Assembly (NCBI RefSeq): GCF_008795955.1
Contig: NZ_VMHN01000002.1
Location: 372,001-436,000 of the forward strand
Direction of reading: 5' to 3'
Length of the DNA: 64,000 nucleotides
Origin: Marinobacter denitrificans
GTDB taxonomy: Bacteria; Pseudomonadota; Gammaproteobacteria; Pseudomonadales; Oleiphilaceae
Shown: positions 16,469 through 26,011 of the stretch, piece after piece
Layout of the letters: each line of letters opens with the position of its first letter
Numbering within the stretch: position 1 is the first letter of the stretch
Notes under the pieces: generated by a model
The model's database searches: none
What the model saw: the letters and a program-made list of their open reading frames with translations, nothing else
What the model was told of the DNA's origin: nothing
Position numbers and translations under genes: made by a program

Positions 16469-18030
16469 TCAAAACCTTCGTTGCACTTGCAGGGATCCAG
16501 GCAGTGCCACTGTCCGCCCTGATTTTCAGCCGGCAGGCACAGGCCGATTCGCTGGGTGATGCGCAACCGTTCAGCTATGCCTGGCTTAAGGGGCACGCCA
16601 GAACTCTGGCAGGACAGCCCTGGAAATCGGAGGAAGGGAATTTGCCCGGGTCTCTCAAGCAGTTGTCGTGGGACGACTATCAGGCAATCCGTTTTCGCCC
16701 GGATCAAGCCCTCTGGCGCAATGACGATAACGCCTTCCAGGTCCAGCTGTTTCACCTCGGCCTGTATTTCAGGTCTCCAGTGCGTATTCACGAGGTCGAG
16801 AACGGTCAGGCCCGTGAGCTGGCCTACAAGCCGGGCTATTTTAAATACGAAGGAGAGGAACCGCTCGGTACACTGCCTGAAGATCTTGGATATGCCGGGT
16901 TTCGCGTACATTTCCATACCGATTACGAAAGGGACCTGGTGGCGTTTCTGGGCGCAAGTTACTTCCGTGCGGTTGGTTCTGAAATGCAATATGGCTTGTC
17001 CGCAAGGGGGCTGGCTATCGATACCGGCCTCAATCGTGGAGAGGAATTCCCCCAGTTCACGGCCTTCTGGCTGGAAAAGCCGGCGCCCGGTAGCCATCAA
17101 ATGGTCGTGTACGCATTGTTGGATTCCCCGAGCACAACAGGAGCCTACGCCTTCACCATGACCCCTGGGCGAAACATGGTGATGAATGTAGACGTGGCGC
17201 TGTATCCGCGCAAAACCATGGAGCAGGTTGGCATGGCGCCCCTGACCAGTATGTACCAGACCGGTGAGAACGATCGCCGAATGGCCTACGACTGGCGGCC
17301 GGAAATCCACGACTCTGACGGGTTGGCGGTTCATAACGGGCAGGGCGAGTGGCTGTGGCGGCCGCTGGTGAACCCGCGATCACTTCAGGTGAACAGTTTT
17401 GTTGACAAAAATCCGAAAGGCTTCGGTTTACTCCAGCGCGATCGTGATTTTGCCCGTTACCAGGATGACGGAGTGTTCTATGACCGGCGTCCGAGTGCCT
17501 GGATAACACCCCACGGGGAGTGGGGTAGCGGCAGCATAATGCTGGTGGAAATTCCCACTAAAGACGAAACATTCGACAATATCGTCGCCTTCTGGAATCC
17601 CGAAGAGCCGCTGGAGCCGGGTAATGAATACCTGTATTCCTATAATCTGAGCTGGGGTTCAGAGCCGCCGAAACACCCCGTCCAGCTGGCGACTGTGCAG
17701 GCAACTCGTACCGGGCTTGGGGGCGTGGTCGGCCAGAAAAGAGAGTACTTTTCATGGCGGTTTGCTGTGGACTTCGCCGGCGGCCCCCTGCCTTTGCTTG
17801 CCGACGATGCAGAGGTCGAGCCGGTCATTACAGCCAGCCGCGGCCGGACAGAAATTACCTCTGCCCGCCCTCTGGATTCCATCAAGGGTTACCGTGCCAT
17901 GTTTGATCTCGTTCCGGATGACTCTCTGGAGCCAATCGACCTGCGGCTGCAGTTGAAACTGGGTGACCAGGTGCTGACAGAAACATGGCTGTACCAGTAC
18001 ACGCCGCCACCGAAGCACGAGAGAGGGTAG
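16450..18030 (+). CDS. opgD: Glucan biosynthesis protein D (Tat-exported)
   Basis: A 526-residue paralogue of OpgG. The N-terminus MDRRELIKTFVALAG carries a twin-arginine motif (Arg3, Arg4) and a mild hydrophobic stretch ending SRQAQA near residue 32, as expected for OpgD, which is folded before export. The same family blocks occur as in OpgG: DYQAIRF, FRVHFH, ASYFRAVGS, HDSDGLAVHN, WLWRPLVNP, FDNIVAFW. OpgD-type proteins shape glucan chain length or linkage. The ATG at 16450 was chosen because it gives the Tat signal and has GGAG upstream; it lies inside the end of opgH. Confidence 0.9.
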   Translation: MDRRELIKTFVALAGIQAVPLSALIFSRQAQADSLGDAQPFSYAWLKGHARTLAGQPWKSEEGNLPGSLKQLSWDDYQAIRFRPDQALWRNDDNAFQVQLFHLGLYFRSPVRIHEVENGQARELAYKPGYFKYEGEEPLGTLPEDLGYAGFRVHFHTDYERDLVAFLGASYFRAVGSEMQYGLSARGLAIDTGLNRGEEFPQFTAFWLEKPAPGSHQMVVYALLDSPSTTGAYAFTMTPGRNMVMNVDVALYPRKTMEQVGMAPLTSMYQTGENDRRMAYDWRPEIHDSDGLAVHNGQGEWLWRPLVNPRSLQVNSFVDKNPKGFGLLQRDRDFARYQDDGVFYDRRPSAWITPHGEWGSGSIMLVEIPTKDETFDNIVAFWNPEEPLEPGNEYLYSYNLSWGSEPPKHPVQLATVQATRTGLGGVVGQKREYFSWRFAVDFAGGPLPLLADDAEVEPVITASRGRTEITSARPLDSIKGYRAMFDLVPDDSLEPIDLRLQLKLGDQVLTETWLYQYTPPPKHERG

Positions 18031-18032
18031 CT

Positions 18033-19160
18033 ATGGAAAAGGCGGAAGCGGGCAAGGGAGGTGAAGCTGTCATACGGGGGGTGAATCTCCGCGGTGCTGC
18101 AATAATTGTCCTGACCAGCGTTGTGGTTGTGTACTTCATTTCCTGGGCTCAGGCAGTGCTGCTGCCAGTAGTGGTAGCCATTATCATCAGTTACGCTCTG
18201 GACCCACTGGTGTCCGTGGCGGCGAGGTTCCGGGTACCTCGCCCCCTCGGCGCAGCGCTGGTGTTGACCGTAGTGGTGGCCACCATTGCTGCTTCGAGCA
18301 TCCCACTGCATCGGGAAACCATGGCCATGCTCGACAAAGCGCCCCTGGCCATCGAGCAGTTCCAGCGCGGCGAAGCACGCTCGGCGCCTGAAGAAGAAGG
18401 CGTTATGGAAAAGGCCCAGACGGTGGCCAAGAAGATCGAGGACAGTACCAAGGAAGAGGAGGAAGAGACAGGTCAGCCAGAGGTAATGCGCGTCAAGGTG
18501 GTGGATGATCCTTTCAAGATCAGGGATTTCCTGATGCAGGAGTCATCGGCAATAGTGGTAATAGTGTCCCAGGCTTTTTCTGCGCTGCTATTGGTGTATT
18601 TCATGCTTGCGGCAGGGAGGCTTTATAAACGTAAGGCAGTCAAACTCTCGGGCCCTTCTTTCAGCAGCATGCGTAATACTGCGCGAATAATGAACGAGTT
18701 CCATTTCCAGGTTCGGCGCTTTCTGTTTGTCATGTTTCTGTCTGCGCTGTTTGTGGGTTTCTTTACCTGGCTGTCGTTCTTCCTGATCGGAGTGGAGCAG
18801 GCCATTTTCTGGGGGGTCGTTGCCGGGCTGGCAAGCGCCGTGCCGTATCTGGGCCCGTTCCTCGTGTTCATCGGCGCTGGCATGGCTGCGTTCATTCAGT
18901 TCGGAGCTCTGGATATGGCGGCTCTCGTCGCCGTTGTATCCCTGGTGATCACCAGCATCCAGGGTAATATTCTGCTGCCCATGCTCACCAGTCGCGTCTC
19001 CAGTCTCAATGAAATAGCCATCTTCATTGGCCTGCTGTTCTGGGGTTGGCTCTGGGGTCCGATAGGGCTGGTGATAGCAACGCCACTACTGATGATCATC
19101 AAAACCCTCTGTGACCACGTTGGCAAGCTGAAACCGCTAGGCGAGTTACTGGGAAAATGA
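18033..19160 (+). CDS. AI-2E family transporter (PerM-like permease)
   Basis: A 375-residue inner-membrane permease. Helices are visible at about 22-60 and 70-90. A charged loop rich in Glu/Lys (about 110-155) is followed by the conserved C-terminal membrane region with SAVPYLGPFLVF near 270 and SIQGNILLPMLTSR near 308, family landmarks. Members export small molecules, or in some cases sodium; the substrate here is unknown. The ATG at 18033 follows GAGAGGG and lies two bases after the opgD stop, so it is probably the last gene of the opg operon. It ends about 105 bases before the prp regulator gene. Confidence 0.85.
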   Translation: MEKAEAGKGGEAVIRGVNLRGAAIIVLTSVVVVYFISWAQAVLLPVVVAIIISYALDPLVSVAARFRVPRPLGAALVLTVVVATIAASSIPLHRETMAMLDKAPLAIEQFQRGEARSAPEEEGVMEKAQTVAKKIEDSTKEEEEETGQPEVMRVKVVDDPFKIRDFLMQESSAIVVIVSQAFSALLLVYFMLAAGRLYKRKAVKLSGPSFSSMRNTARIMNEFHFQVRRFLFVMFLSALFVGFFTWLSFFLIGVEQAIFWGVVAGLASAVPYLGPFLVFIGAGMAAFIQFGALDMAALVAVVSLVITSIQGNILLPMLTSRVSSLNEIAIFIGLLFWGWLWGPIGLVIATPLLMIIKTLCDHVGKLKPLGELLGK

Positions 19161-19168
19161 AGGCATCA

Positions 19169-19178
19169 TGTCAACAAC
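19169..19178 (-). promoter_or_regulatory. Candidate GntR operator, copy 1 (inverted)
   Basis: TGTCAACAAC is the complement of GTTGTTGACA, matching the core of the two TTGTTGACAA copies downstream in reverse orientation. Confidence 0.4.
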
Positions 19179-19200
19179 TGAGCATTCTTTAGTCTATAGA

Positions 19201-19210
19201 TTGTTGACAA
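19201..19210 (+). promoter_or_regulatory. Candidate GntR operator, copy 2
   Basis: TTGTTGACAA has the TTGT-N2-ACAA dyad shape common among FCD-type GntR operators. It overlaps the -35 box of the prp operon promoter, so binding would block transcription. Confidence 0.5.
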
Positions 19211-19232
19211 TATGATCCCTTGGGCGTAAATT
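19204..19232 (+). promoter_or_regulatory. Sigma-70 promoter of the prp operon
   Basis: A perfect TTGACA at 19204-19209, a 17-base spacer and TAAATT at 19227-19232, about 34 bases before the regulator start. The -35 lies inside an operator copy, giving a simple repression design. Confidence 0.65.
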
Positions 19233-19252
19233 TCGGAGCATTACAGTCACTA

Positions 19253-19262
19253 TTGTTGACAA
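19253..19262 (+). promoter_or_regulatory. Candidate GntR operator, copy 3
   Basis: A second exact TTGTTGACAA, ending three bases before the regulator start codon, where the protein could block clearance of its own promoter or early elongation. Confidence 0.5.
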
Positions 19263-19265
19263 AAT

Positions 19266-19946
19266 ATGTCCGAAGCTGCCATTCAAACCTACACCCGCGC
19301 CGACGAGGCCTTCGATTGTCTGCAAACAGCAATCGTGAAAGGCGATCTCGTCCCTGGCGAGAAAATTGGTGAAGTAGAACTCTGCTCCCGTTTCAATCTG
19401 ACCCGCGGCCCCCTCCGAGAGGCCCTTGGCCGCCTCGAATCCCGGGGATTGCTGGTCCGCCGGCCCCATGCCGGAGTAAAAGTGGTGTCAGTCAGCGCCG
19501 AGGAGCTCCTGGAGCTGTACCGCATCCGCGAAACCATGGAAGGCCTGGCGGCAAGACAGGCCGCCGAACGAATGACTGACGACGAAATCGCAGACCTCCA
19601 GGCAACCCTGGACAGCCATGAAAAAATGATCGAACAGGCTCAGGGGCAGGCTTACTATCAGGCCGAAGGCGATTACGACTTTCATCACCGCATCGCCACC
19701 GGTAGCCGTAACACAAAACTCGCGCAAATGCTGTTGGGTGATCTTTACTATATGGTCCGGATGTACCGATATCGACTGAGCACGTCCTCCGGTCGGCCCC
19801 ATATGGCTCTGGAAGAGCATCGAAGAATCGCTGAAGCCATTGCTCAGCGTGACGGCGAACTGGCGGAGTTCCTGATGAAACGTCATATCAACGCCGCCCG
19901 CAAAAACATAGAAACAAAGATCCACAACGGCACCCTGAGCATCTGA
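19266..19946 (+). CDS. GntR-family regulator of propionate catabolism
   Basis: A 226-residue transcription factor. The N-terminal winged helix (about 8-75) has [16 protein letters not shown] and [16 protein letters not shown], the GntR recognition pattern. The C-terminal part (about 85-215) is an FCD ligand-binding domain with [24 protein letters not shown] and [15 protein letters not shown], whose His and Asp residues normally bind a metal and a carboxylate. It is the first gene of the prpB-prpC-acnD-prpF run, 46 bases before prpB, so it probably represses its own operon until 2-methylcitrate or a relative appears. The ATG at 19266 lacks a strong ribosome site. Confidence 0.85.
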   Translation: MSEAAIQTYTRADEAFDCLQTAIVKGDLVPGEKIGEVELCSRFNLTRGPLREALGRLESRGLLVRRPHAGVKVVSVSAEELLELYRIRETMEGLAARQAAERMTDDEIADLQATLDSHEKMIEQAQGQAYYQAEGDYDFHHRIATGSRNTKLAQMLLGDLYYMVRMYRYRLSTSSGRPHMALEEHRRIAEAIAQRDGELAEFLMKRHINAARKNIETKIHNGTLSI

Positions 19947-19992
19947 CCGTAATCCGAGAGAAAGAATCCACCAGAATAGAGAGGCCAACCCC

Positions 19993-20880
19993 ATGTCCAG
20001 AAAACCATCCCCAGGCGCCCGCTTCCGTAAGGCTCTCAAAGACAATCATCCCTTGCAGATTGTAGGTACCATCAACGCCTACACCGCCATGATGGCCGCT
20101 AAAGTGGGTCACCAGGCCATCTATCTCTCAGGTGGCGGCGTCGCCAACGCCTCCTACGGTTTGCCGGATCTGGGCATAACCTCAATGAACGATGTGGTTG
20201 AAGACGTCCGCCGCATTACCGCCGCTACCGACGTCCCGCTGCTGGTTGATATCGACACCGGGTGGGGCGGCGCTTTCAACATTGGCCGCACCATTCGTGA
20301 GATGGAACGCGCCGGCGCTGCAGCAGTCCATATTGAAGACCAGGTCGCCCAGAAGCGTTGCGGCCATCGCCCCAATAAGGAAATCGTCTCCCAGGAGGAA
20401 ATGGTTGACCGCATCAAGGCTGCCGTGGATGCACGTGAAGACGACGACTTTTTTATCATGGCCCGCACCGACGCCTTCCAGAAAGAAGGTCTCGAAGCTG
20501 CTATTGAACGAGCCAAAGCCTGTATCGAAGCCGGTGCGGATGGCATCTTCGCTGAAGCCGTCACCGAACTGGAGCACTACAAAGCCTTTGCGGAAGCCCT
20601 GGACGTACCGATCCTGGCCAACATTACCGAGTTCGGCGCCACGCCCCTGTACAACCGCAAGGAGCTTGCCGAGGCTGGCGCCGGAATGGTGCTGTATCCA
20701 CTGAGCGCCTTCCGCGCCATGAACAAGGCCGCATTGACGGTGTATGAGAACATTCTGGAGAAGGGTGATCAGAAAGACGTGGTTGACCTGATGCAAACGC
20801 GGATGGAGTTGTATGATTTCCTGAACTATCACGAGTTTGAGCAGAAGCTCGATGAGCTGTTCCAGCAGAAAAAGGGCTAA
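19993..20880 (+). CDS. prpB: 2-methylisocitrate lyase
   Basis: A 295-residue enzyme splitting 2-methylisocitrate into pyruvate and succinate, the last step of the methylcitrate cycle for propionyl-CoA. The catalytic loop KRCGH is at residues 121-125 with Cys123 as the general acid. HIEDQ and [12 protein letters not shown] (metal and substrate site) and MARTDAF are intact. Length matches the family. It starts 46 bases after the regulator gene with AGAGAGG upstream, and is followed by a REP-like pair before prpC. Confidence 0.95.
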   Translation: MSRKPSPGARFRKALKDNHPLQIVGTINAYTAMMAAKVGHQAIYLSGGGVANASYGLPDLGITSMNDVVEDVRRITAATDVPLLVDIDTGWGGAFNIGRTIREMERAGAAAVHIEDQVAQKRCGHRPNKEIVSQEEMVDRIKAAVDAREDDDFFIMARTDAFQKEGLEAAIERAKACIEAGADGIFAEAVTELEHYKAFAEALDVPILANITEFGATPLYNRKELAEAGAGMVLYPLSAFRAMNKAALTVYENILEKGDQKDVVDLMQTRMELYDFLNYHEFEQKLDELFQQKKG

Positions 20881-20889
20881 ACCCGTTTT

Positions 20890-20924
20890 GTCGGATTGCG
20901 GCCTTACGGCCTAATCCGATCTAC
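20890..20924 (-). repeat. REP-like palindrome, copy 1
   Basis: An imperfect palindrome TCGGATTgcGGCC-ttac-GGCCtAATCCGA. It matches copy 2 when that is read in the opposite orientation, forming a BIME-like pair in the prpB-prpC gap. Confidence 0.6.
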
Positions 20925-20939
20925 GGGGAAGTATTAATT

Positions 20940-20971
20940 GTAGGTCGGATTAGGCGAATCCGTAATCCGAC
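20940..20971 (+). repeat. REP-like palindrome, copy 2
   Basis: GTAGGTCGGATTAGGCG followed by AATCCGTAATCCGAC; the same element as copy 1 inverted, 15 bases away. Elements of this GTCGGATTA type are widespread repetitive extragenic palindromes in marine gammaproteobacteria. Confidence 0.65.
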
Positions 20972-21000
20972 AGCCAAACAATGATGAGGGGAGAAACACC

Positions 21001-22131
21001 ATGGCTGAAGCAAAAAAACTCGGAGGAGCGGGCCTTCGCGGCCAGGTTGCCGGCGTAACATCACTGTGTACCGTGGGCCAGTCCGGCACCGGCCTGACCT
21101 ATCGCGGCTATGATATCAGCGACCTGGCCGAGAACGCCCAGTTCGAAGAAGTGGCCTATCTGCTCCTTCGCGGCAAGCTGCCCAATCAGCAGGAGCTCGA
21201 CGCGTACAAGAAAAAGCTGGCCAGTCTGCGCACTCTGCCGGATGCCCTGAAAGCCGTGCTCGAGCATATTCCCAAAGATGCTCACCCCATGGACGTGATG
21301 CGCACCGGCTGCTCCATGCTGGGTAACCTCGAAACTGAAACCGACTTCAGCGAGCAGGATGACAAGATCGACCGCATGCTGGCTCTGTTCCCGGCCATTA
21401 TCACCTACTGGTACCGCTTCGCCCACGAGGGCGTTCGCATCGACACAGCGAGTGATGTGGACTCCATTGGTGGTCATTTCCTGGAGTTGCTCCACGGCAA
21501 GAAGCCCAACGAACTGCACGAGCGGGTTATGAACGTATCGTTGATCCTCTATGCCGAGCATGAGTTCAACGCCTCCACCTTCTCTGCCCGGGTGTGTGCC
21601 TCCACGCTGTCTGATATTCACAGCTGTGTAACCGGTGCCATTGGCACCTTGCGGGGGCCGCTCCATGGCGGTGCCAACGAAGCAGCCATGGCATTGATCC
21701 AGAAGTTCCAGACCCCGGACGATGCCGAGAAGGGCCTGCTGGGCATGCTGGAGCGTAAGGAAAAGATCATGGGCTTCGGCCACGCGGTTTATAGCGAGTC
21801 CGACCCGCGTAACGCCATCATCAAGAGGTGGTCCGAGAAGCTCGCCAATGAAGTGGGGGACACTGTGCTTTACCCGGTGTCGGTGCGCTGCGAAGAAGTC
21901 ATGTGGCGCGAGAAGAAACTCTTCTGCAATGCCGACTTCTTCCACGCCTCTGCCTACCACTTCATGGGCATTCCCACGGAACTGTTCACCCCCATCTTCG
22001 TGATGTCCCGGGTCTCCGGCTGGACAGCCCACGTCAAAGAACAGCGCGAAAACAACCGCATTATCCGCCCCAGTGCCGATTACAACGGCCCGGCCCATGC
22101 ACAGTGGGTGCCGATTGAGGAGCGAGCATGA
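21001..22131 (+). CDS. prpC: 2-methylcitrate synthase
   Basis: A 376-residue citrate-synthase-fold enzyme condensing propionyl-CoA with oxaloacetate. The active-site histidines lie in LHGGANE (His222) and MGFGHAVY (His261), and DFFHASAYHFMGIP and RVSGWTAHVKEQR are conserved downstream. YRGYDISDLAE near the N-terminus and the roughly 375-residue length are typical of PrpC rather than of GltA. GAGGGGAGA lies before the ATG. Its stop overlaps the acnD start by four bases. Confidence 0.95.
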   Translation: MAEAKKLGGAGLRGQVAGVTSLCTVGQSGTGLTYRGYDISDLAENAQFEEVAYLLLRGKLPNQQELDAYKKKLASLRTLPDALKAVLEHIPKDAHPMDVMRTGCSMLGNLETETDFSEQDDKIDRMLALFPAIITYWYRFAHEGVRIDTASDVDSIGGHFLELLHGKKPNELHERVMNVSLILYAEHEFNASTFSARVCASTLSDIHSCVTGAIGTLRGPLHGGANEAAMALIQKFQTPDDAEKGLLGMLERKEKIMGFGHAVYSESDPRNAIIKRWSEKLANEVGDTVLYPVSVRCEEVMWREKKLFCNADFFHASAYHFMGIPTELFTPIFVMSRVSGWTAHVKEQRENNRIIRPSADYNGPAHAQWVPIEERA

Positions 22132-24740
22132 ATACTGATTACCGCAAACCCCTTCCGGGCACTGACCTGGACTATTTCGACACCCGCCAGGCTGTGGAAG
22201 ACATTCAGGCTGGCGCCTATGACAAACTCCCGTACACCTCGAAAATCCTGGCGGAACAACTGGTTCGCCGTTGCGACCCGAATGTGCTGACGGACTCCCT
22301 GAAACAGCTCATTGAGCGCAAACGCGACCTGGATTTCCCGTGGTACCCGGCGCGCGTGGTCTGCCATGACATCCTGGGCCAGACTGCTCTGGTAGACCTG
22401 GCCGGCCTGCGTGATGCCATCAAAGAGAAGGGCGGAGATCCTGCAAAGGTCAATCCGGTGGTTCCAACCCAGTTGATCGTGGATCATTCCCTGGCCGTTG
22501 AACACGCGGGCTTTGAGAAAGACGCCTTCGAGAAAAACCGCGCCGTTGAAGACCGCCGCAACGACGACCGGTTCCATTTCATCAACTGGACCAAAACAGC
22601 GTTCAAGAACGTGGATGTAATCCCTCCGGGCAACGGCATCATGCACCAGATCAACCTGGAGAAAATGTCTCCGGTGATTCAGAACCGCCCGGACGGCGAG
22701 GGCAGACATATTGCCTTCCCGGACACCTGCGTAGGCACCGACAGCCACACCCCGATGGTCGACGCCCTCGGTGTGATATCCGTAGGCGTTGGCGGGCTGG
22801 AAGCCGAGAGCGTGATGCTGGGCCGTGCCTCCATGATGCGGCTGCCGGACATCGTTGGTGTTGAGCTGAAGGGCAAACTGCAGCCGGGCATCACCAGCAC
22901 CGATATGGTTCTGGCCATCACTGAATTCCTTCGCAAGGAAAGGGTGGTGGGGGCCTATCTGGAATTCTACGGCGAAGGCGCTGACAGCCTGAGCGTGGGT
23001 GACCGCGCCACCATTTCCAACATGACACCGGAATATGGCGCTACGGCTGCCATGTTCTACATCGACGGCCAGACCATCGATTACCTGAAGTTGACCGGGC
23101 GCGAAGATGATCAGGTTGCCCTGGTGGAAAGGTACGCCAAAGAAACCGGCCTGTGGGCCGACAGCATGCAAAACGCCGAATACGAACGTGTGCTGAAGTT
23201 TGATCTGTCGAAGGTCAATCGCACTCTGGCCGGTCCATCCAACCCCCACGCCCACCTGCCGACGTCTGAACTGGCGGCGCGCGGTATTGCCGGTAAGTGG
23301 GAGCAGGAAGAGGGCAAAATGCCGGACGGCGCATGCATCATTGCTGCCATCACCAGCTGTACCAACACCAGCAACCCCCGCAACATGGTGGCGGCGGGCC
23401 TGATTGCCCGCAATGCCAACAAGCTTGGCCTGACGCGGAAGCCCTGGGTGAAAACCTCCCTGGCGCCGGGCTCCAAAACCGTGAAGATGTATCTCGAAGA
23501 AGCCAACCTGATGTCCGAGCTGGAAGAACTCGGCTTCGGCGTGGTGGCGTTCGCCTGTACTACCTGTAACGGCATGAGCGGCGCGCTGGATCCGAAAATC
23601 CAGAAGGAAATCATCGATCGGGATCTGTATTCCACCGCCGTGCTTTCCGGTAACCGCAATTTTGACGGCCGTATCCATCCCTATGCCAAGCAGGCGTTCC
23701 TGGCCTCACCGCCACTGGTGGTGGCCTATGCTATTGCCGGCACCATTCGCTTCGACATTGAAAAAGATGCATTGGGGTACGACAAAGAGGGCAACCCCGT
23801 CACCCTGAAGGACATCTGGCCGGACGATGCGGAGATCGACGCCATCGTAAAGGCCAGCGTGAAGCCGGAGCAGTTCCGCAGCACCTACATTCCGATGTTC
23901 GACATCACCCGGGATGCTCAGGCCAACACCAATCCGAACTACGACTGGCGCCCCCAGAGCACCTATATCCGCCGTCCGCCTTACTGGGAAGGCGGTATGG
24001 TTGGAGAGAAAACCCTTAAGGGCATGCGCCCGCTGGCAGTTTTGCCAGACAACATCACCACGGATCACCTGTCGCCGTCCAACGCCATACTGATGGATAG
24101 CGCAGCCGGTGAATACTTACACAAAATGGGCGTGCCAGAGGAAGACTTCAACTCCTACGCCACCCACCGTGGCGATCACCTGACTGCCCAGCGTGCCACC
24201 TTTGCCAACCCGAAACTGTTCAATGAAATGGTTCGGGATGAAAACGGCAACGTGAAGCAGGGCTCGTTGGCGAGGATCGAACCGGAAGGCAAAGTCACCC
24301 GCATGTGGGAAGCCATTGAAACCTACATGGAGCGCAAGCAGCCGCTGATCATTGTTGCCGGCGCCGACTACGGCCAAGGCTCCTCCCGTGACTGGGCTGC
24401 CAAGGGTGTTGCTCTGGCTGGCGTGGAGGCTATCGTGGCTGAAGGCTTTGAGCGTATTCACCGGACCAACCTGGTGGGCATGGGTGTGATGCCGTTGCAA
24501 TTCGAGGAAGGCACCACACGCAAAACCCTCGCCATCGATGGCACCGAAACCTACGACGTGGAAGGCACAGCTGCCCCTCGCGCCGAACTCACCCTGGTCA
24601 TTCACCGCAAAAATGGCAGCACCGAGCGTGTGCCTGTAATTTGTCGGCTGGATACCGCAGAGGAGGTGTCCATCTACAGCGCCGGTGGGGTATTGCAGCG
24701 CTTTGCCGAGGATTTCCTTCAGTCGGAGGGGGCGGCGTGA
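22128..24740 (+). CDS. acnD: Fe/S-dependent 2-methylcitrate dehydratase
   Basis: An 870-residue aconitase-family enzyme that dehydrates 2-methylcitrate to a 2-methylaconitate isomer in the AcnD/PrpF version of the pathway. The 4Fe-4S cysteines are in SCTNTSNP (Cys411) and ACTTCNG (Cys477, Cys480). TDSHTPMVDALG, GYDKEGNPVTLKDIWP and the swivelling-domain loop DYGQGSSRDWAAKG are intact. The direct neighbour prpF, an AcnD accessory gene, separates it from housekeeping aconitase A. Start and stop overlap both neighbours (ATGA and GTGA), so prpC-acnD-prpF is tightly coupled. Confidence 0.93.
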   Translation: MNTDYRKPLPGTDLDYFDTRQAVEDIQAGAYDKLPYTSKILAEQLVRRCDPNVLTDSLKQLIERKRDLDFPWYPARVVCHDILGQTALVDLAGLRDAIKEKGGDPAKVNPVVPTQLIVDHSLAVEHAGFEKDAFEKNRAVEDRRNDDRFHFINWTKTAFKNVDVIPPGNGIMHQINLEKMSPVIQNRPDGEGRHIAFPDTCVGTDSHTPMVDALGVISVGVGGLEAESVMLGRASMMRLPDIVGVELKGKLQPGITSTDMVLAITEFLRKERVVGAYLEFYGEGADSLSVGDRATISNMTPEYGATAAMFYIDGQTIDYLKLTGREDDQVALVERYAKETGLWADSMQNAEYERVLKFDLSKVNRTLAGPSNPHAHLPTSELAARGIAGKWEQEEGKMPDGACIIAAITSCTNTSNPRNMVAAGLIARNANKLGLTRKPWVKTSLAPGSKTVKMYLEEANLMSELEELGFGVVAFACTTCNGMSGALDPKIQKEIIDRDLYSTAVLSGNRNFDGRIHPYAKQAFLASPPLVVAYAIAGTIRFDIEKDALGYDKEGNPVTLKDIWPDDAEIDAIVKASVKPEQFRSTYIPMFDITRDAQANTNPNYDWRPQSTYIRRPPYWEGGMVGEKTLKGMRPLAVLPDNITTDHLSPSNAILMDSAAGEYLHKMGVPEEDFNSYATHRGDHLTAQRATFANPKLFNEMVRDENGNVKQGSLARIEPEGKVTRMWEAIETYMERKQPLIIVAGADYGQGSSRDWAAKGVALAGVEAIVAEGFERIHRTNLVGMGVMPLQFEEGTTRKTLAIDGTETYDVEGTAAPRAELTLVIHRKNGSTERVPVICRLDTAEEVSIYSAGGVLQRFAEDFLQSEGAA

Positions 24741-25906
24741 CCTATACACCCCAAACCAGGATCCCCGCCACCTACATGCGTGGCGGCACATCAAAAGGTG
24801 TCTTTTTTCGCTTGCAAGACCTGCCGGAGGCAGCACAAGTCCCGGGCGAACCCCGGGACAAGCTCCTGCTCCGGGTCATCGGCAGCCCGGACCCATACCA
24901 GAAGCAGATCGACGGCATGGGTGGAGCCACCTCCAGTACCAGCAAAACCGTTATCCTGGCAGCACCTACACAGCCGGATCATGATGTGGATTACCTGTTC
25001 GGGCAGGTATCCATCGACAAGCCCTTCGTCGACTGGAGTGGTAATTGTGGCAACCTGACCGCTGCGGTAGGCGCGTTTGCCATTAACGGTGGCTTTGTGG
25101 CCAGGGACCGCATTCCCGAAAACGGCACCGCCACCGTTCGGATCTGGCAGGCCAACATCAGGAAGACCATCGTTGCCCGCATTCCCATTACCAATGGTGA
25201 AGTGCAGGAAACCGGTGATTTTGAACTGGACGGTGTTACTTTCCCTGCTGCTGAGGTGCAGGTGGAGTTCATGGACCCGGCCGACGGTGAAGGCGCCATG
25301 TTCCCCACGGGCAATCTGGTGGATAACCTGGAAGTGCCCGGTATAGGAACCCTCCAGGTCACAATGATCAACGCCGGTATACCCACCATCTTCCTGAATG
25401 CGGAAGACATCGGGTACACGGGCACAGAGTTGCAGGAGGATATCAACAGTAACCCCGAAGCCCTGGCGATGTTCGAAACCATCCGCGCCCACGGTGCTGT
25501 AAAGATGGGCTTGATCCAGCAGGTGGAAGAAGCAGCCAACCGCCAACACACCCCCAAGGTCGCATTCGTGGCGAAGCCCTCCGAATACGTCTCTTCAAGT
25601 GGCAAAACCATCGGGGCAGGGGATGTTGACGTTCTTGTGCGTGCTCTCTCCATGGGCAAGCTTCACCACGCCATGATGGGTACAGCCGCTGTCGCCATTG
25701 CTACGGCTGCAGCTGTGCCGGGAACGCTGGTGAACCAGGCAGCCGGCGGTGGAGACCGGACATCAGTGACCTTCGGCCACCCCTCCGGCACCTTGCAGGT
25801 AGGAGCGGAAGCCGCCCAGCTAAATGGCCAATGGACTGCTACAAAGGCGATTATGAGCCGCAGTGCGCGTGTACTGATGGAAGGCTGGGTAAGGGTTCCT
25901 TTGTAA
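24737..25906 (+). CDS. prpF: 2-methylaconitate cis-trans isomerase
   Basis: A 389-residue protein of the diaminopimelate-epimerase/proline-racemase fold that isomerises the AcnD product so that the cycle can continue. Conserved blocks are YMRGGTSKGVFF (residues 13-24), WSGNCGNLTAAVGAFA with the active-site cysteine, NAGIPTIFLNAEDIG and the C-terminal GHPSGTL. The GTG at 24737 overlaps the acnD stop and has GGAGGGGG upstream; a longer reading from 24641 lies inside acnD and is rejected. It is the last gene of the operon. Confidence 0.93.
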   Translation: MTYTPQTRIPATYMRGGTSKGVFFRLQDLPEAAQVPGEPRDKLLLRVIGSPDPYQKQIDGMGGATSSTSKTVILAAPTQPDHDVDYLFGQVSIDKPFVDWSGNCGNLTAAVGAFAINGGFVARDRIPENGTATVRIWQANIRKTIVARIPITNGEVQETGDFELDGVTFPAAEVQVEFMDPADGEGAMFPTGNLVDNLEVPGIGTLQVTMINAGIPTIFLNAEDIGYTGTELQEDINSNPEALAMFETIRAHGAVKMGLIQQVEEAANRQHTPKVAFVAKPSEYVSSSGKTIGAGDVDVLVRALSMGKLHHAMMGTAAVAIATAAAVPGTLVNQAAGGGDRTSVTFGHPSGTLQVGAEAAQLNGQWTATKAIMSRSARVLMEGWVRVPL

Positions 25907-26011
25907 CGAAATGTGACGTTGTGTGCGACATGTTTCACGATTCTGAAATAGAGCGCTTGTAAGCCTTTTTAAGAAAAGGGATAAACGCTTAAATTTCAAA
26001 GGAATGTGAAC

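Noticed and set aside
20881..21000. Possible terminator between prpB and prpC
   Set aside because: The hairpins are REP-like palindromes with no T-run, and prpB to prpF behave as one operon.
21061..22098. A 345-codon reading opposite prpC
   Set aside because: It is an antisense shadow of an intact citrate-synthase-fold gene.
22080..23678. A 532-codon open reading on the minus strand opposite acnD
   Set aside because: It is the antisense of a highly conserved acnD with strong codon bias; the protein has no recognisable family features and no ribosome site.
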